Of a DNA stretch of 6,561 nt, positions 1 through 4,533 are shown in pieces (the first letter of the stretch is position 1; each line of letters begins with the position of its first letter). A program made the translations under genes and the position numbers. Under the pieces are notes generated by a model. That model was not told the origin of the DNA, ran no database searches, and saw only the letters and a list, made by a program, of their open reading frames with translations. The stretch is from Chloroflexota bacterium (GTDB taxonomy: Bacteria; Chloroflexota; Limnocylindria; Limnocylindrales; CSP1-4). Location: the NCBI GenBank assembly GCA_004298915.1, contig SCTE01000472.1, forward strand, positions 1-6,561. The letters are read 5' to 3'.

Positions 1-395
1 GCTTGGGCCGGGCCCTCGAGCATGTCCACATAGCGGGTGACGAACTCGAAGTAGTCAGGGTCGACGACCTCGGGCTTGCTCGAGAAGGTGTGGTCGACGA
101 TGAGCCCGGGCGCGATCTCGCGCTGCGTGCTCCCGTTGACCATGCCGGTGAGGGGGACGCCGGCCGGGTCACAGGGAAGCGAGCCGGCCCACATCGCGAC
201 ATGGTTGCCCGGCATGCCGGTGACGTCGCCGTTGAGGTTGAGCTCCTTTACGAGCGCCCCTCGAGCCACCGTCCGGTCAGTTGTCGCGTACGGGATGCCG
301 GTGACGACCAGGTGCCCGGCTCGGATCTCGAGCTCGAACCCCTGGTCGACCAGCTTCCGAAGGTCCGGACTACGACTTATCGGTCCGCTTGACAT
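1..395 (-). CDS. E1-like ThiF-family protein, N-terminal DUF6791-type domain (partial, runs off the left edge)
   Basis: Only the first 131 residues are present; the gene continues beyond base 1. Reading leftward from an ATG at 395 the frame is open to the edge. Segments I recognise are GHLVVTGIPY (residues 27-36), the D-R-T-V-A-R-G run (40-46), NHVAMWAGSLPCDP (64-77), LIVDHTFSSKP (98-108) and the ending YVDMLEGPAQ (122-131). This matches the DUF6791 domain that precedes the ThiF/E1 adenylation domain in bacterial ubiquitin-like operons. The ATP-binding and catalytic-cysteine parts would lie outside the window, so activity cannot be judged. By family knowledge the full protein would adenylate the C-terminus of the partner ubiquitin-like protein. 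The start at 395 overlaps the 3' end of the upstream ubiquitin-like gene by 26 nt, implying co-expression; a weak GAGAAG ribosome site lies about 10 nt upstream. No other start fits, since the conserved sequence begins within 20 residues. Family assignment is from memory of the conserved pattern. Confidence 0.83.
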   Translation of the reverse strand, partial: MSSGPISRSPDLRKLVDQGFELEIRAGHLVVTGIPYATTDRTVARGALVKELNLNGDVTGMPGNHVAMWAGSLPCDPAGVPLTGMVNGSTQREIAPGLIVDHTFSSKPEVVDPDYFEFVTRYVDMLEGPAQ

Positions 396-663
396 TGAAG
401 ATCATCTTCTCGCTCACCTTGACCGTGCCGCCCGGCAGAAGCTTGCCGGTGGCGTTGCCGTGCTCGTTTCGGGCCCAAGTGATCGTGTAGCGGACGTCCT
501 GGCCAGTGTCCGGATTGGGGTACGCCAGGAGCAGGATCTTCTCGTAGCTGACCTCGTTGACGTCGACGGTCTTCTCGCGACCGTTAACGATTATCGTGTG
601 CGTCCCCGGCTCGTGCTTCGGATCGTCCTTCGCGGGAACGGGGGGCTCTTCAGGCTTCGGCAT
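370..663 (-). CDS. Small ubiquitin-like protein, multiubiquitin family, single domain
   Basis: A 97-residue protein. Residues 1-20 are a charged, proline-rich tail (MPKPEEPPVPAKDDPKHEPG). Residues 21-97 form one beta-grasp-like domain with the multiubiquitin (PF14452-type) signature: THTIIVNGREKTV, then YEKILLLAYP (40-49), VRYTITW (57-63), LLPGGTVKV (75-83) and the ending MIFNVKRTDKS (87-97). Relatives often carry several tandem copies; here there is one. The C-terminus is DKS, without the diglycine of eukaryotic ubiquitin. The expected role is the protein modifier activated by the adjacent E1-like enzyme, whose gene overlaps this one by 26 nt. The frame stays open upstream to an ATG at 768, but I chose 663: AAAGGA lies about 9 nt upstream, and the extra 35 residues have no family resemblance and would cover the control region. 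Expression is probably governed by the inverted repeats at 700-815. The family call is strong; conjugation activity is inferred. Confidence 0.85.
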   Translation of the reverse strand: MPKPEEPPVPAKDDPKHEPGTHTIIVNGREKTVDVNEVSYEKILLLAYPNPDTGQDVRYTITWARNEHGNATGKLLPGGTVKVSEKMIFNVKRTDKS

Positions 664-844
664 TCTCGGGTTCCTTTCTCGTTGGGCTTCGACGAAACGG
701 TCAGCTCTCCCGACCGGTTCGCTGACCTCGGCCGAGTATCGGGGTAGCGGCGGGCGGACGTCAAGCACAATATCTTTGATTGCATGTTTTGTGACGCTGA
801 CCGTGAGATGTCAGCCAAGTTGACAGGCGTTTCGCGGGCAGCGC
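664..844. promoter_or_regulatory. Divergent control region between the ubiquitin-like operon and the XRE/ImmA operon
   Basis: This 181-bp gap separates two divergent operons. The hexamer GCTGAC or its complement GTCAGC occurs at 700-705, 721-726, 796-801 and 810-815, forming two inverted repeats, and a fifth copy lies at 847-852. Sites 700 and 796 share the longer GCTGACCGT when read in the same direction. An AT-rich patch sits at 766-790 in otherwise GC-rich sequence. For leftward transcription a possible -35 (TTGACG, minus strand 765-760) is followed after 19 nt by GATACT (740-735), a loose match that would place the 700-726 repeat just downstream of the transcription start, suited to repression. 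A TTGACA lies at 820-825 on the plus strand, but no fair -10 follows before the XRE start, so the rightward promoter is unresolved. The operator assignment is inference from symmetry and position. Confidence 0.55.
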
Positions 845-1186
845 ATGCTGACGGGGATGGACGCCTTCTACCAAGCGTTCGGGGAGCGCGTTCGGCGGAC
901 CCGTGAGGGCCGGCTCAGCCAGGCCCAGCTCGCTCGCCAGATGCATCTCAGTCGCGGCTCGATCGCCAACATCGAGGCCGGTCGTCAGCGGATTCCGCTC
1001 CATGTCCTGCTCGTGCTCGCGCGCGAACTGGGCGTCGAGCCGGAGGACTTGATGCCACGCGAGCTTTCCGGACCCGACGACGTGGTGCCCCCCGATCGAC
1101 TGCGCCGCCTCCATGCACTCGATCGAGACGACGTCGAGCGAGTGGTTCGTCGCGCTCGCCTCGAGCGCGACGCGGCCGCGAAGTGA
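845..1186 (+). CDS. XRE-family helix-turn-helix transcriptional regulator
   Basis: A 113-residue DNA-binding protein. The lambda-repressor-type helix-turn-helix covers residues about 10-66: GERVRRTREGRLSQAQLA, then MHLSRGSIANIEAGRQRIP, then LLVLARELGVEPEDLM. The recognition helix is about SRGSIANIEAGRQ (36-48). The C-terminal 45 residues are charged and probably helical (LRRLHALDRDDVERVVRRAR) with no recognisable domain. The last bases overlap the start of the following peptidase gene by 4 nt (GTGA), so the two are co-translated. XRE proteins paired with ImmA/IrrE peptidases usually act as repressors removed by cleavage, as in the ImmR/ImmA pair of ICEBs1. Here the obvious targets are its own promoter and the divergent ubiquitin-like operon. 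The start could instead be the ATG at 857; neither has a good ribosome site, and the later start would leave the fifth GCTGAC in the leader. Confidence 0.92.
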   Translation: MLTGMDAFYQAFGERVRRTREGRLSQAQLARQMHLSRGSIANIEAGRQRIPLHVLLVLARELGVEPEDLMPRELSGPDDVVPPDRLRRLHALDRDDVERVVRRARLERDAAAK

Positions 1187-1707
1187 GCCGAGCCGAACTA
1201 GAGGCGGCCAAGCTCCTCGCCGCGAGTGGGCAGGGCGCCGAGCTACCCGTGGACGTTGAAGTTGTGGCTGCTCACCTCAGGGCGCAGATCGTCCTCGAGC
1301 ACCTCGATCGGTCCGTGTCGGGGATGCTCTATCGCGACGACGACCACGTCGTCATCGGCGTGAACTCGGCCCACACCGAGCGTCGACGGCGCTTCACGGT
1401 CGCGCACGAGCTCGGCCACCTAGTCCTCCACAAGGGCCGGCCTCTCGTCGTCGATCACGTGCGAGTGAACTTTCGCGACGCGACCTCGAGCACGGCCACC
1501 GATCTCGAGGAGATCCAGGCCAACGCCTTCGCTGCCGAGTTACTGATGCCTCGTAACCTGGTCACAGCGATGGCGCGCCATGCCGGCAACGCAGAGTCGG
1601 TCGGAACCGATAGTGCAGTCGTCCGCGACCTCGCCGACGGGTTCGAGGTCAGCACGGAGGCGATGGACTACCGCCTGATCAACCTCGGCCTTCGCCGCCA
1701 GGTCTAG
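1183..1707 (+). CDS. ImmA/IrrE-family zinc metallo-endopeptidase
   Basis: A 174-residue protein with a GTG start inside the stop region of the XRE gene. The zinc-peptidase core is RFTVAHELGHLVLHKGRP, with the HEXXH motif HELGH at residues 75-79 giving two histidine ligands and the catalytic glutamate E76. The third ligand is likely E110 in EIQANAFAAELLMP (110-123), the second family hallmark. The N-terminal 60 residues follow the usual ImmA/IrrE pattern (a short helical segment, then VSGMLYRDDDHVVIGVN). All key residues are present and the length is normal. There is no signal peptide or membrane segment, so it should be cytoplasmic. Family members cleave a cognate XRE repressor after a stress or activating signal, so the likely substrate is the neighbouring regulator, with release of the divergent ubiquitin-like operon as the outcome. 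That link is inferred from gene order. No clear terminator follows. Confidence 0.93.
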   Translation: MSRAELEAAKLLAASGQGAELPVDVEVVAAHLRAQIVLEHLDRSVSGMLYRDDDHVVIGVNSAHTERRRRFTVAHELGHLVLHKGRPLVVDHVRVNFRDATSSTATDLEEIQANAFAAELLMPRNLVTAMARHAGNAESVGTDSAVVRDLADGFEVSTEAMDYRLINLGLRRQV

Positions 1708-1771
1708 CCGAGCTACTCCTCGAAGATCGTCTTGCCCGACCCGCCCATCTACGGGCGACTCGGCGTTGCTG

Positions 1772-1825
1772 GGGATGCTCGGTCGGCTTGGGATGCTACC
1801 GGGGTTCGGGATGCTGCCTAGCGAC
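1772..1825. repeat. Three tandem 18-nt repeat units
   Basis: The octamer GGGATGCT recurs at 1772, 1790 and 1808, exactly 18 nt apart; the remaining 10 nt of each unit are less conserved (CGGTCGGCTT, ACCGGGGTTC, GCCTAGCGAC). On the minus strand it would encode a G/P-S-I-P hexapeptide repeat, but the frame shows no other coding character. It may be a small tandem duplication or part of a decayed low-complexity gene end. Confidence 0.6.
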
Positions 1826-1926
1826 GGCAAGGTGATCCCGGACGTCACGACCCGATGATTGCCGGAGTCAGCGGACATCCTCGGAAGGCTCAACACCCAC
1901 CCATGGAAAGGGAACTCCCCCGGATT

Positions 1927-2025
1927 CCATCCAGTGGGAGTCAGCCTCCAGACGGATGGTTGTCGACGAGGATTGAGGGCCCCCGAGTCGCAACGCGACA
2001 TCGGGCAAGAGCGATCCACTCTTGC
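1927..2025. other. Cluster of three hairpins, possible structured RNA
   Basis: Three stem-loops occur within 100 nt. The first (1927-1959) pairs CCATCC with GGATGG and, after a symmetric 4x4 internal loop, GGAG with CTCC around TCAGC. The second (1982-2005) pairs CCCGAGTCGC with GCGAC-A-TCGGG: ten base pairs, one bulged A, loop AAC. The third (2005-2025) pairs GCAAGAG with CTCTTGC around a 7-nt loop and shares base 2005 with the second, so the outermost pair of one must open if both form. No T tract follows on either strand, which argues against intrinsic terminators. Pairing was found by eye; transcription and strand are unknown. Confidence 0.35.
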
Positions 2026-2047
2026 GCAGCCTGGGGCGGCGTGATTG

Positions 2048-2077
2048 TTCGGTGACCGTCGCGCCAGTCGCTAGAAT
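2048..2077 (+). promoter_or_regulatory. Possible tRNA-Gly promoter
   Basis: TAGAAT at 2072-2077 is a good -10 hexamer placed 13 nt before the mature tRNA end. The -35 is weak: TTCGGT at 2048-2053, 18 nt upstream, is the best match. Position relative to the tRNA is the main support. Confidence 0.4.
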
Positions 2078-2090
2078 GATCCTTTCCCGA

Positions 2091-2166
2091 GCGGGAGTAG
2101 CTCAGCTGGCAGAGCGTCTGCTTCCCAAGCAGAAGGTCGAGGGTTCGAGACCCTTCTCCCGCTCCA
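2091..2166 (+). tRNA. tRNA-Gly, anticodon CCC
   Basis: A complete cloverleaf of 76 nt with encoded CCA. The acceptor stem GCGGGAG (2091-2097) pairs with CTCCCGC (2156-2162). The D stem is GCTC/GAGC (2100-2103 with 2112-2115). The anticodon stem TCTGC/GCAGA encloses loop TTCCCAA with CCC at 2124-2126, reading GGG glycine codons. The variable loop is AGGTC. The T stem GAGGG/CCCTT includes one G-T pair around TTCGAGA. T2163 is the discriminator, followed by CCA. A run of five T at 2187-2191 follows without a hairpin. Its 3' half resembles the fragment at 3152-3200 over the anticodon arm but differs in the T stem, so this tRNA may be a hybrid re-formed by integration of an element. Confidence 0.97.
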
Positions 2167-2449
2167 TCCCCGATCAAGAAGACCCGTTTTTCAGGCAGCC
2201 GGTGTCAGAACGGACATCGCTTACGGTCCGAGTTTTGACCGGATAGTGGATAACGCCTTACTGAGCCCAAGGAACCGCGACGTAAGGTTCAAGTCGTCAT
2301 TTCAAAGTCGCGTCTTCGTCGGCGCCGCGCGTAGGTTCGAGTGGGCGTCGACGCCGAGCCTCCTCAAAGCACGTACCTCCCACAAGTCGGTCTAGGTTGG
2401 GATTGGACGGACATTCGTGGAGGCCCAGTGACCACGCCGGCCGGCGACG
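2167..2449. other. Noncoding stretch between tRNA-Gly and the lipoprotein gene
   Basis: About 280 bases with no recognisable gene or RNA. Its composition is a little less GC-rich than the flanking genes (for example around 2187-2300). Short frames here have no ribosome sites or family resemblance. Confidence 0.4.
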
Positions 2450-2899
2450 TTATGGCTTGCACGCTATGGCGAGGTCCGGGCCAGGGACTTGCGAGTCATC
2501 GGGTTGATTCGCGGTCGTCCGGACGGTCAGATCCGGTCTGACCTCGATGAGAGTTCGGCCCGCCCCAACTGTAAATTTCGTGAGGAGCTCGCAGGTTTCC
2601 GAGAACATCGAGATCGAAACTGGCTCCGCCGAATTGTCGACGCGGCTGCCCATGACGTCAGTTGGGGTATTCAGGAGATCAGTCCGGGCGGGAAGCATGA
2701 TGTCGAACGCCGGCTCGGGCCCAACACTGGTTGTGTAGACGCGCAGGCGTACTGGCACATTGCTCAGGTTCCGGAGCGACAGCGCGAACACGCTGGGCCC
2801 GTAGTCGCCGTAGCAACCGGCCAGACCCACGGCGCACACCAAGCCGATTACGAGAATGGCCCAGCGCTGGCGCGATCTAGCTCGATTCCACCTGCTCAT
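2450..2899 (-). CDS. Small predicted lipoprotein of unknown function
   Basis: A 149-residue protein of no family I recognise. The N-terminus is a clear lipoprotein signal: basic MSRWNRARSRQR, hydrophobic core WAILVIGLVCAVG (13-25), then lipobox L26-A27-G28-C29. The mature part begins CYGDYGPS and looks rich in beta strands (VFALSLRNLSNVPVRLRVY, ISMFSE, GAGRTLIEVRP). Two cysteines, C103 and C147, could form a disulfide. It is probably anchored to the outer face of the membrane. I chose ATG 2899 rather than the ATG at 3013 in the same frame because 2899 puts the lipobox at a normal distance and overlaps the stop of a tiny upstream frame by 4 nt (ATGA), suggesting coupled translation; there is no obvious ribosome site of its own. 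It lies within the possible islet between the tRNA-Gly repeats. Confidence 0.68.
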   Translation of the reverse strand: MSRWNRARSRQRWAILVIGLVCAVGLAGCYGDYGPSVFALSLRNLSNVPVRLRVYTTSVGPEPAFDIMLPARTDLLNTPTDVMGSRVDNSAEPVSISMFSETCELLTKFTVGAGRTLIEVRPDLTVRTTANQPDDSQVPGPDLAIACKP

Positions 2900-3000
2900 T
2901 TGGTGGACGATACATCGAGCGCGGGCGAGTCCGACGCCCAGGGCGAGCCGCACGCGACGAGGGCGATTCCGGTCGCGATCCGGGGGAACAAACGCGTCAT
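2896..3000 (-). CDS. Tiny ORF with lipoprotein signal, coupled to the downstream lipoprotein gene
   Basis: A 34-codon frame starting at ATG 3000 and ending in TGA at 2896, overlapping the ATG of the next gene by 4 nt. The peptide starts MTRLFPRIATGIALVACG, a textbook lipoprotein signal with lipobox L14-V15-A16-C17, followed by a 17-residue mature part rich in S, P and D. Third codon positions are nearly all G or C, as in the real genes nearby. It could be a genuine small lipoprotein, a leader driving translation of the second gene, or the start of a larger lipoprotein truncated by an old frameshift. The ribosome site is weak, so certainty is limited. Confidence 0.4.
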   Translation of the reverse strand: MTRLFPRIATGIALVACGSPWASDSPALDVSSTK

Positions 3001-3151
3001 CGACACGACACAACTCACTTCGTGACGGCGTGTCGGGCTAGCAACGGACTTCGGTGTGGCTCATTAGTCATAGCGGACAGAGTCTGCCTGGATGGTGTTT
3101 TGGTCCGAAACCGAGGTCCGCGTAAGCACGAATGGCTGATTAGTCCGTAAG
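3001..3151. other. Short noncoding gap, upstream region of the lipoprotein pair
   Basis: No gene is visible. For the minus-strand lipoprotein pair this is the promoter side, but I find no convincing -35/-10 pair. The D arm and 5' acceptor strand that should precede the tRNA fragment at 3152 are absent: no GCGGGAG or D-stem sequence occurs. Confidence 0.4.
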
Positions 3152-3200
3152 TTGCTTCCCAAGCAGAAGGTCGCGAGTTCGAACCTCGTCTCCCGCTCCA
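3152..3200 (+). pseudogene. 3' half of a tRNA-Gly(CCC), 5' half missing
   Basis: The sequence carries the anticodon loop TTCCCAA, 3' anticodon stem GCAGA, variable loop AGGTC, T arm GCGAG-TTCGAAC-CTCGT, 3' acceptor strand CTCCCGC, T and CCA, all intact. The 5' anticodon stem is mismatched at its outer pair and the D arm and 5' acceptor strand are missing, so it cannot form a tRNA. Its T stem pairs well but differs from that of the tRNA at 2091-2166, so it is not a simple degraded copy. It looks like an att site left by integration. Antisense frames through it give meaningless tRNA-derived peptides. Confidence 0.85.
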
Positions 3201-3345
3201 CGGTCCTTGCTACGTGCGCACCGCGACACCCGGTCGGTGGTTCCGGTCCACCAGAGCTCTCGAGAGCCTTGAACCGACGTCCGAGCCCAATGGCCGGTTG
3301 CGACCCTGTCCTGGCCAGGAGATGTGCCGCGACAGCGGCAGCTTC

Positions 3346-3531
3346 GGCTTCGGGTGACGACTGCATGGTCATCGCCCGCACATGCCGGTGCGTAAGCGTC
3401 TCGGGAAGGTTCCGACGACTGCGAAATCCCCCCATCAGCGCACGTCCAGAACACGATGGAGCCTTGGCACGCCGACCAACCCGGCCGACTCCGAAGCCTG
3501 AGGGACTCGCCTGTGCTCGGGGCGTGCATGC
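3346..3531. repeat. Dispersed element, copy 1 (structured RNA or leader candidate)
   Basis: This resembles 6376-6561. The best blocks are TGACGACTGCATGGTCA (3355-3371; 16 of 17 bases match 6386-6402) and the 77 nt at 3455-3531, about three quarters identical by eye to 6487-6561, including CCAACC, GACTCCG, AGGGACTC and the ending CATGC. The blocks are 100 and 101 nt apart in the two copies while the sequence between diverges. Conserved length with a diverged middle suggests a structured RNA or leader. On the minus strand both copies end in a shared TGACCATGCAG, which could be a start codon context. No known riboswitch class was recognised. Confidence 0.5.
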
Positions 3532-3545
3532 AGTCGACGCGGCAA

Positions 3546-3668
3546 TCGGCAAGGACCGATGGGACCGTCAATCGGCAGGCACCGAGCACCTCGCGACCGT
3601 CGGACCGAGGGGCCACGATGGTCGGCACGGGGCTTCAACGATCGGCGCCGGCGGACGCGACAGTCGGC
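3546..3668. repeat. Loose array of TCGGC words
   Basis: TCGGC occurs at 3546, 3572, 3622, 3642 and 3664, with a near match TCGGA at 3599, at spacings of 20 to 27 nt; several are preceded by CAA or CGA and followed by a purine-rich tract. The words are short for such a GC-rich genome, so this could be chance or a degenerate tandem repeat. Confidence 0.25.
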
Positions 3669-3829
3669 GCCGTGGCCTGTAGCGTGCGGCGGGATGGCAG
3701 AACCCACGCGGGTGTGTGCCTGGTGATCGCCTGCCCTCAACTTGGAACGATGATACGGCGCCGTTTCGCTCGGCATGCAACCGCCTTCTGCAGTTCGGTC
3801 TCGCGCGAAGCGTCCCCAGGCGCTGGCTG

Positions 3830-4408
3830 CTAGCGCGGCTGCCGCAACATCGGCCACATCGGCGGCGAACCGCCTTGCTGGATCACGCCGATTTCCTCGA
3901 AACCATGGCGAGCGTACAGGTCTCGATTCCGAGGGCTCGTCGCCTCGAGATAGGCGGGCAGCCCGCTTTGATCGACAGCCTCAAGTCCGTGACGCAGGAG
4001 CGTTGAGCCGAGTCCGCGACCCTGCGCCGGCGGGTCGACCCCGGCCAACGGCAGGTACCAGTGGTCGAACGACGGATGGACGTGTCCCATCTGCTCGAAG
4101 AAGCCATCGAGATCGGCTCGGACTGAGTCCTCGGGGCTATCGAAGGCAAGCGCCAACATCGACGCGTCGTCGGACCCGACACGGGGCGGAAGCCAAAGAG
4201 TCACGGCCAGGATGCGCCCGACCGTGTAAGCCGTGCCGTTATCGAATGCGCGCCCGGCGAACGCTTCGATGAAGGGTGGCCACAAGGTCGAGTACGCCAG
4301 CGGATCACTGAACACCCACCGGACGACCGGGTCGCTGGCAAAGGCGAGCGTCAGCGTCGAGATGGCCCGTTCGCGCTCAACAGGCAGGACCTCCCGTACT
4401 GAATTCAT
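3830..4408 (-). CDS. GNAT-family N-acetyltransferase
   Basis: A 192-residue enzyme expected to transfer an acetyl group from acetyl-CoA to an amine; the substrate cannot be told. The acetyl-CoA pyrophosphate-binding loop is QGRGLGSTLL (129-138), preceded by the strand HWYLPLAGVDP (116-126) and followed by PAYLEATSPRNRDLYARHGF (151-170), the usual GNAT motif A/B arrangement. The N-terminal part (AISTLTLAFASDPVVRWVF) fits the subgroup with this helix-rich start. Length is typical. I chose ATG 4408, though the frame is open far upstream through the LemA and GIDE genes; GAGAGG lies about 11 nt before it, and the conserved family start is at this point. It follows LemA on the same strand after a 125-nt gap, so it may have its own promoter, though none is clear. 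Confidence 0.92.
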   Translation of the reverse strand: MNSVREVLPVERERAISTLTLAFASDPVVRWVFSDPLAYSTLWPPFIEAFAGRAFDNGTAYTVGRILAVTLWLPPRVGSDDASMLALAFDSPEDSVRADLDGFFEQMGHVHPSFDHWYLPLAGVDPPAQGRGLGSTLLRHGLEAVDQSGLPAYLEATSPRNRDLYARHGFEEIGVIQQGGSPPMWPMLRQPR

Positions 4409-4533
4409 CGAATCATGACCTCTCAGGACCGCGCCGGCACAGCCCGGTCGGTCGTCTCCGGACACATTACTCCGCGCCATCCAGCGGTCGGTCACGGATC
4501 CAATGATGGCTGACGAGTGCGCGACCCCGCGGG

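Larger units (their letters stand above)
1708..2090. other. Noncoding stretch with tandem repeat and hairpins upstream of the tRNA
   Basis: I see no convincing gene in these 383 bases; open frames crossing it lack start signals and resemble no family. It contains the 18-nt triple repeat at 1772-1815, three hairpins between 1927 and 2025, and a possible tRNA promoter with TAGAAT at 2072-2077. The plus-strand frame after the peptidase stop reads on for about 37 codons without any recognisable domain. Confidence 0.5.
2119..3173. mobile_element. Possible small or decayed integrated element between tRNA-Gly att-like repeats
   Basis: An identical 21-nt block covering the anticodon loop and 3' stem occurs at 2119-2139, inside the intact tRNA, and at 3153-3173, inside the 5'-less fragment, in the same orientation. 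Tyrosine integrases commonly recombine in tRNA anticodon or T arms and leave a 3' tRNA fragment at the far end, which is the arrangement here. The interval of about 1 kb carries only the lipoprotein pair on the minus strand. No integrase or other mobility gene is visible, so this would be a remnant, a non-autonomous islet, or a relic of an older insertion. The element call is inference from the repeats. Confidence 0.4.
3201..3829. other. Long stretch without a convincing gene
   Basis: Many overlapping open frames exist on both strands because of the high GC, but none has a clear start site and family. Contents: a hairpin GGTGG/CCACC (3236-3252); a perfect 12-bp palindrome GCTCTCGAGAGC (3256-3267); a palindrome CCTGGCCAGG (3310-3319); one copy of the two-copy element (3346-3531); and a loose array of TCGGC words (3546-3668). 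One minus-strand frame from ATG 3366 reads MQSSPEAEAAAVAAHLLA and then GRRFKALE, faintly like small acyl-CoA carboxylase-associated peptides, but its C-terminus runs antisense through the tRNA fragment, so at most it is a remnant. Confidence 0.5.

Noticed and set aside
3..747. Long plus-strand open frames opposite the ubiquitin-like and E1-like genes
   Set aside because: They are antisense to two overlapping genes with clear family motifs, lack start signals and resemble nothing; an effect of high GC.
1941..2177. Minus-strand frame reading GAGEGSRTLDLLLGKQ across the tRNA
   Set aside because: This is the antisense translation of the tRNA-Gly, a common false protein in databases; the same applies to the frames over 3152-3200.
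2489..3025. Plus-strand open frame opposite the lipoprotein pair
   Set aside because: The minus strand has lipoprotein signals with lipoboxes and coupled ATGA starts; the plus frame has no recognisable domain or ribosome site.
1540..3829. CRISPR array or integrase gene in the middle region
   Set aside because: No regularly spaced identical repeats of CRISPR size and no tyrosine or serine recombinase motifs were found on either strand.
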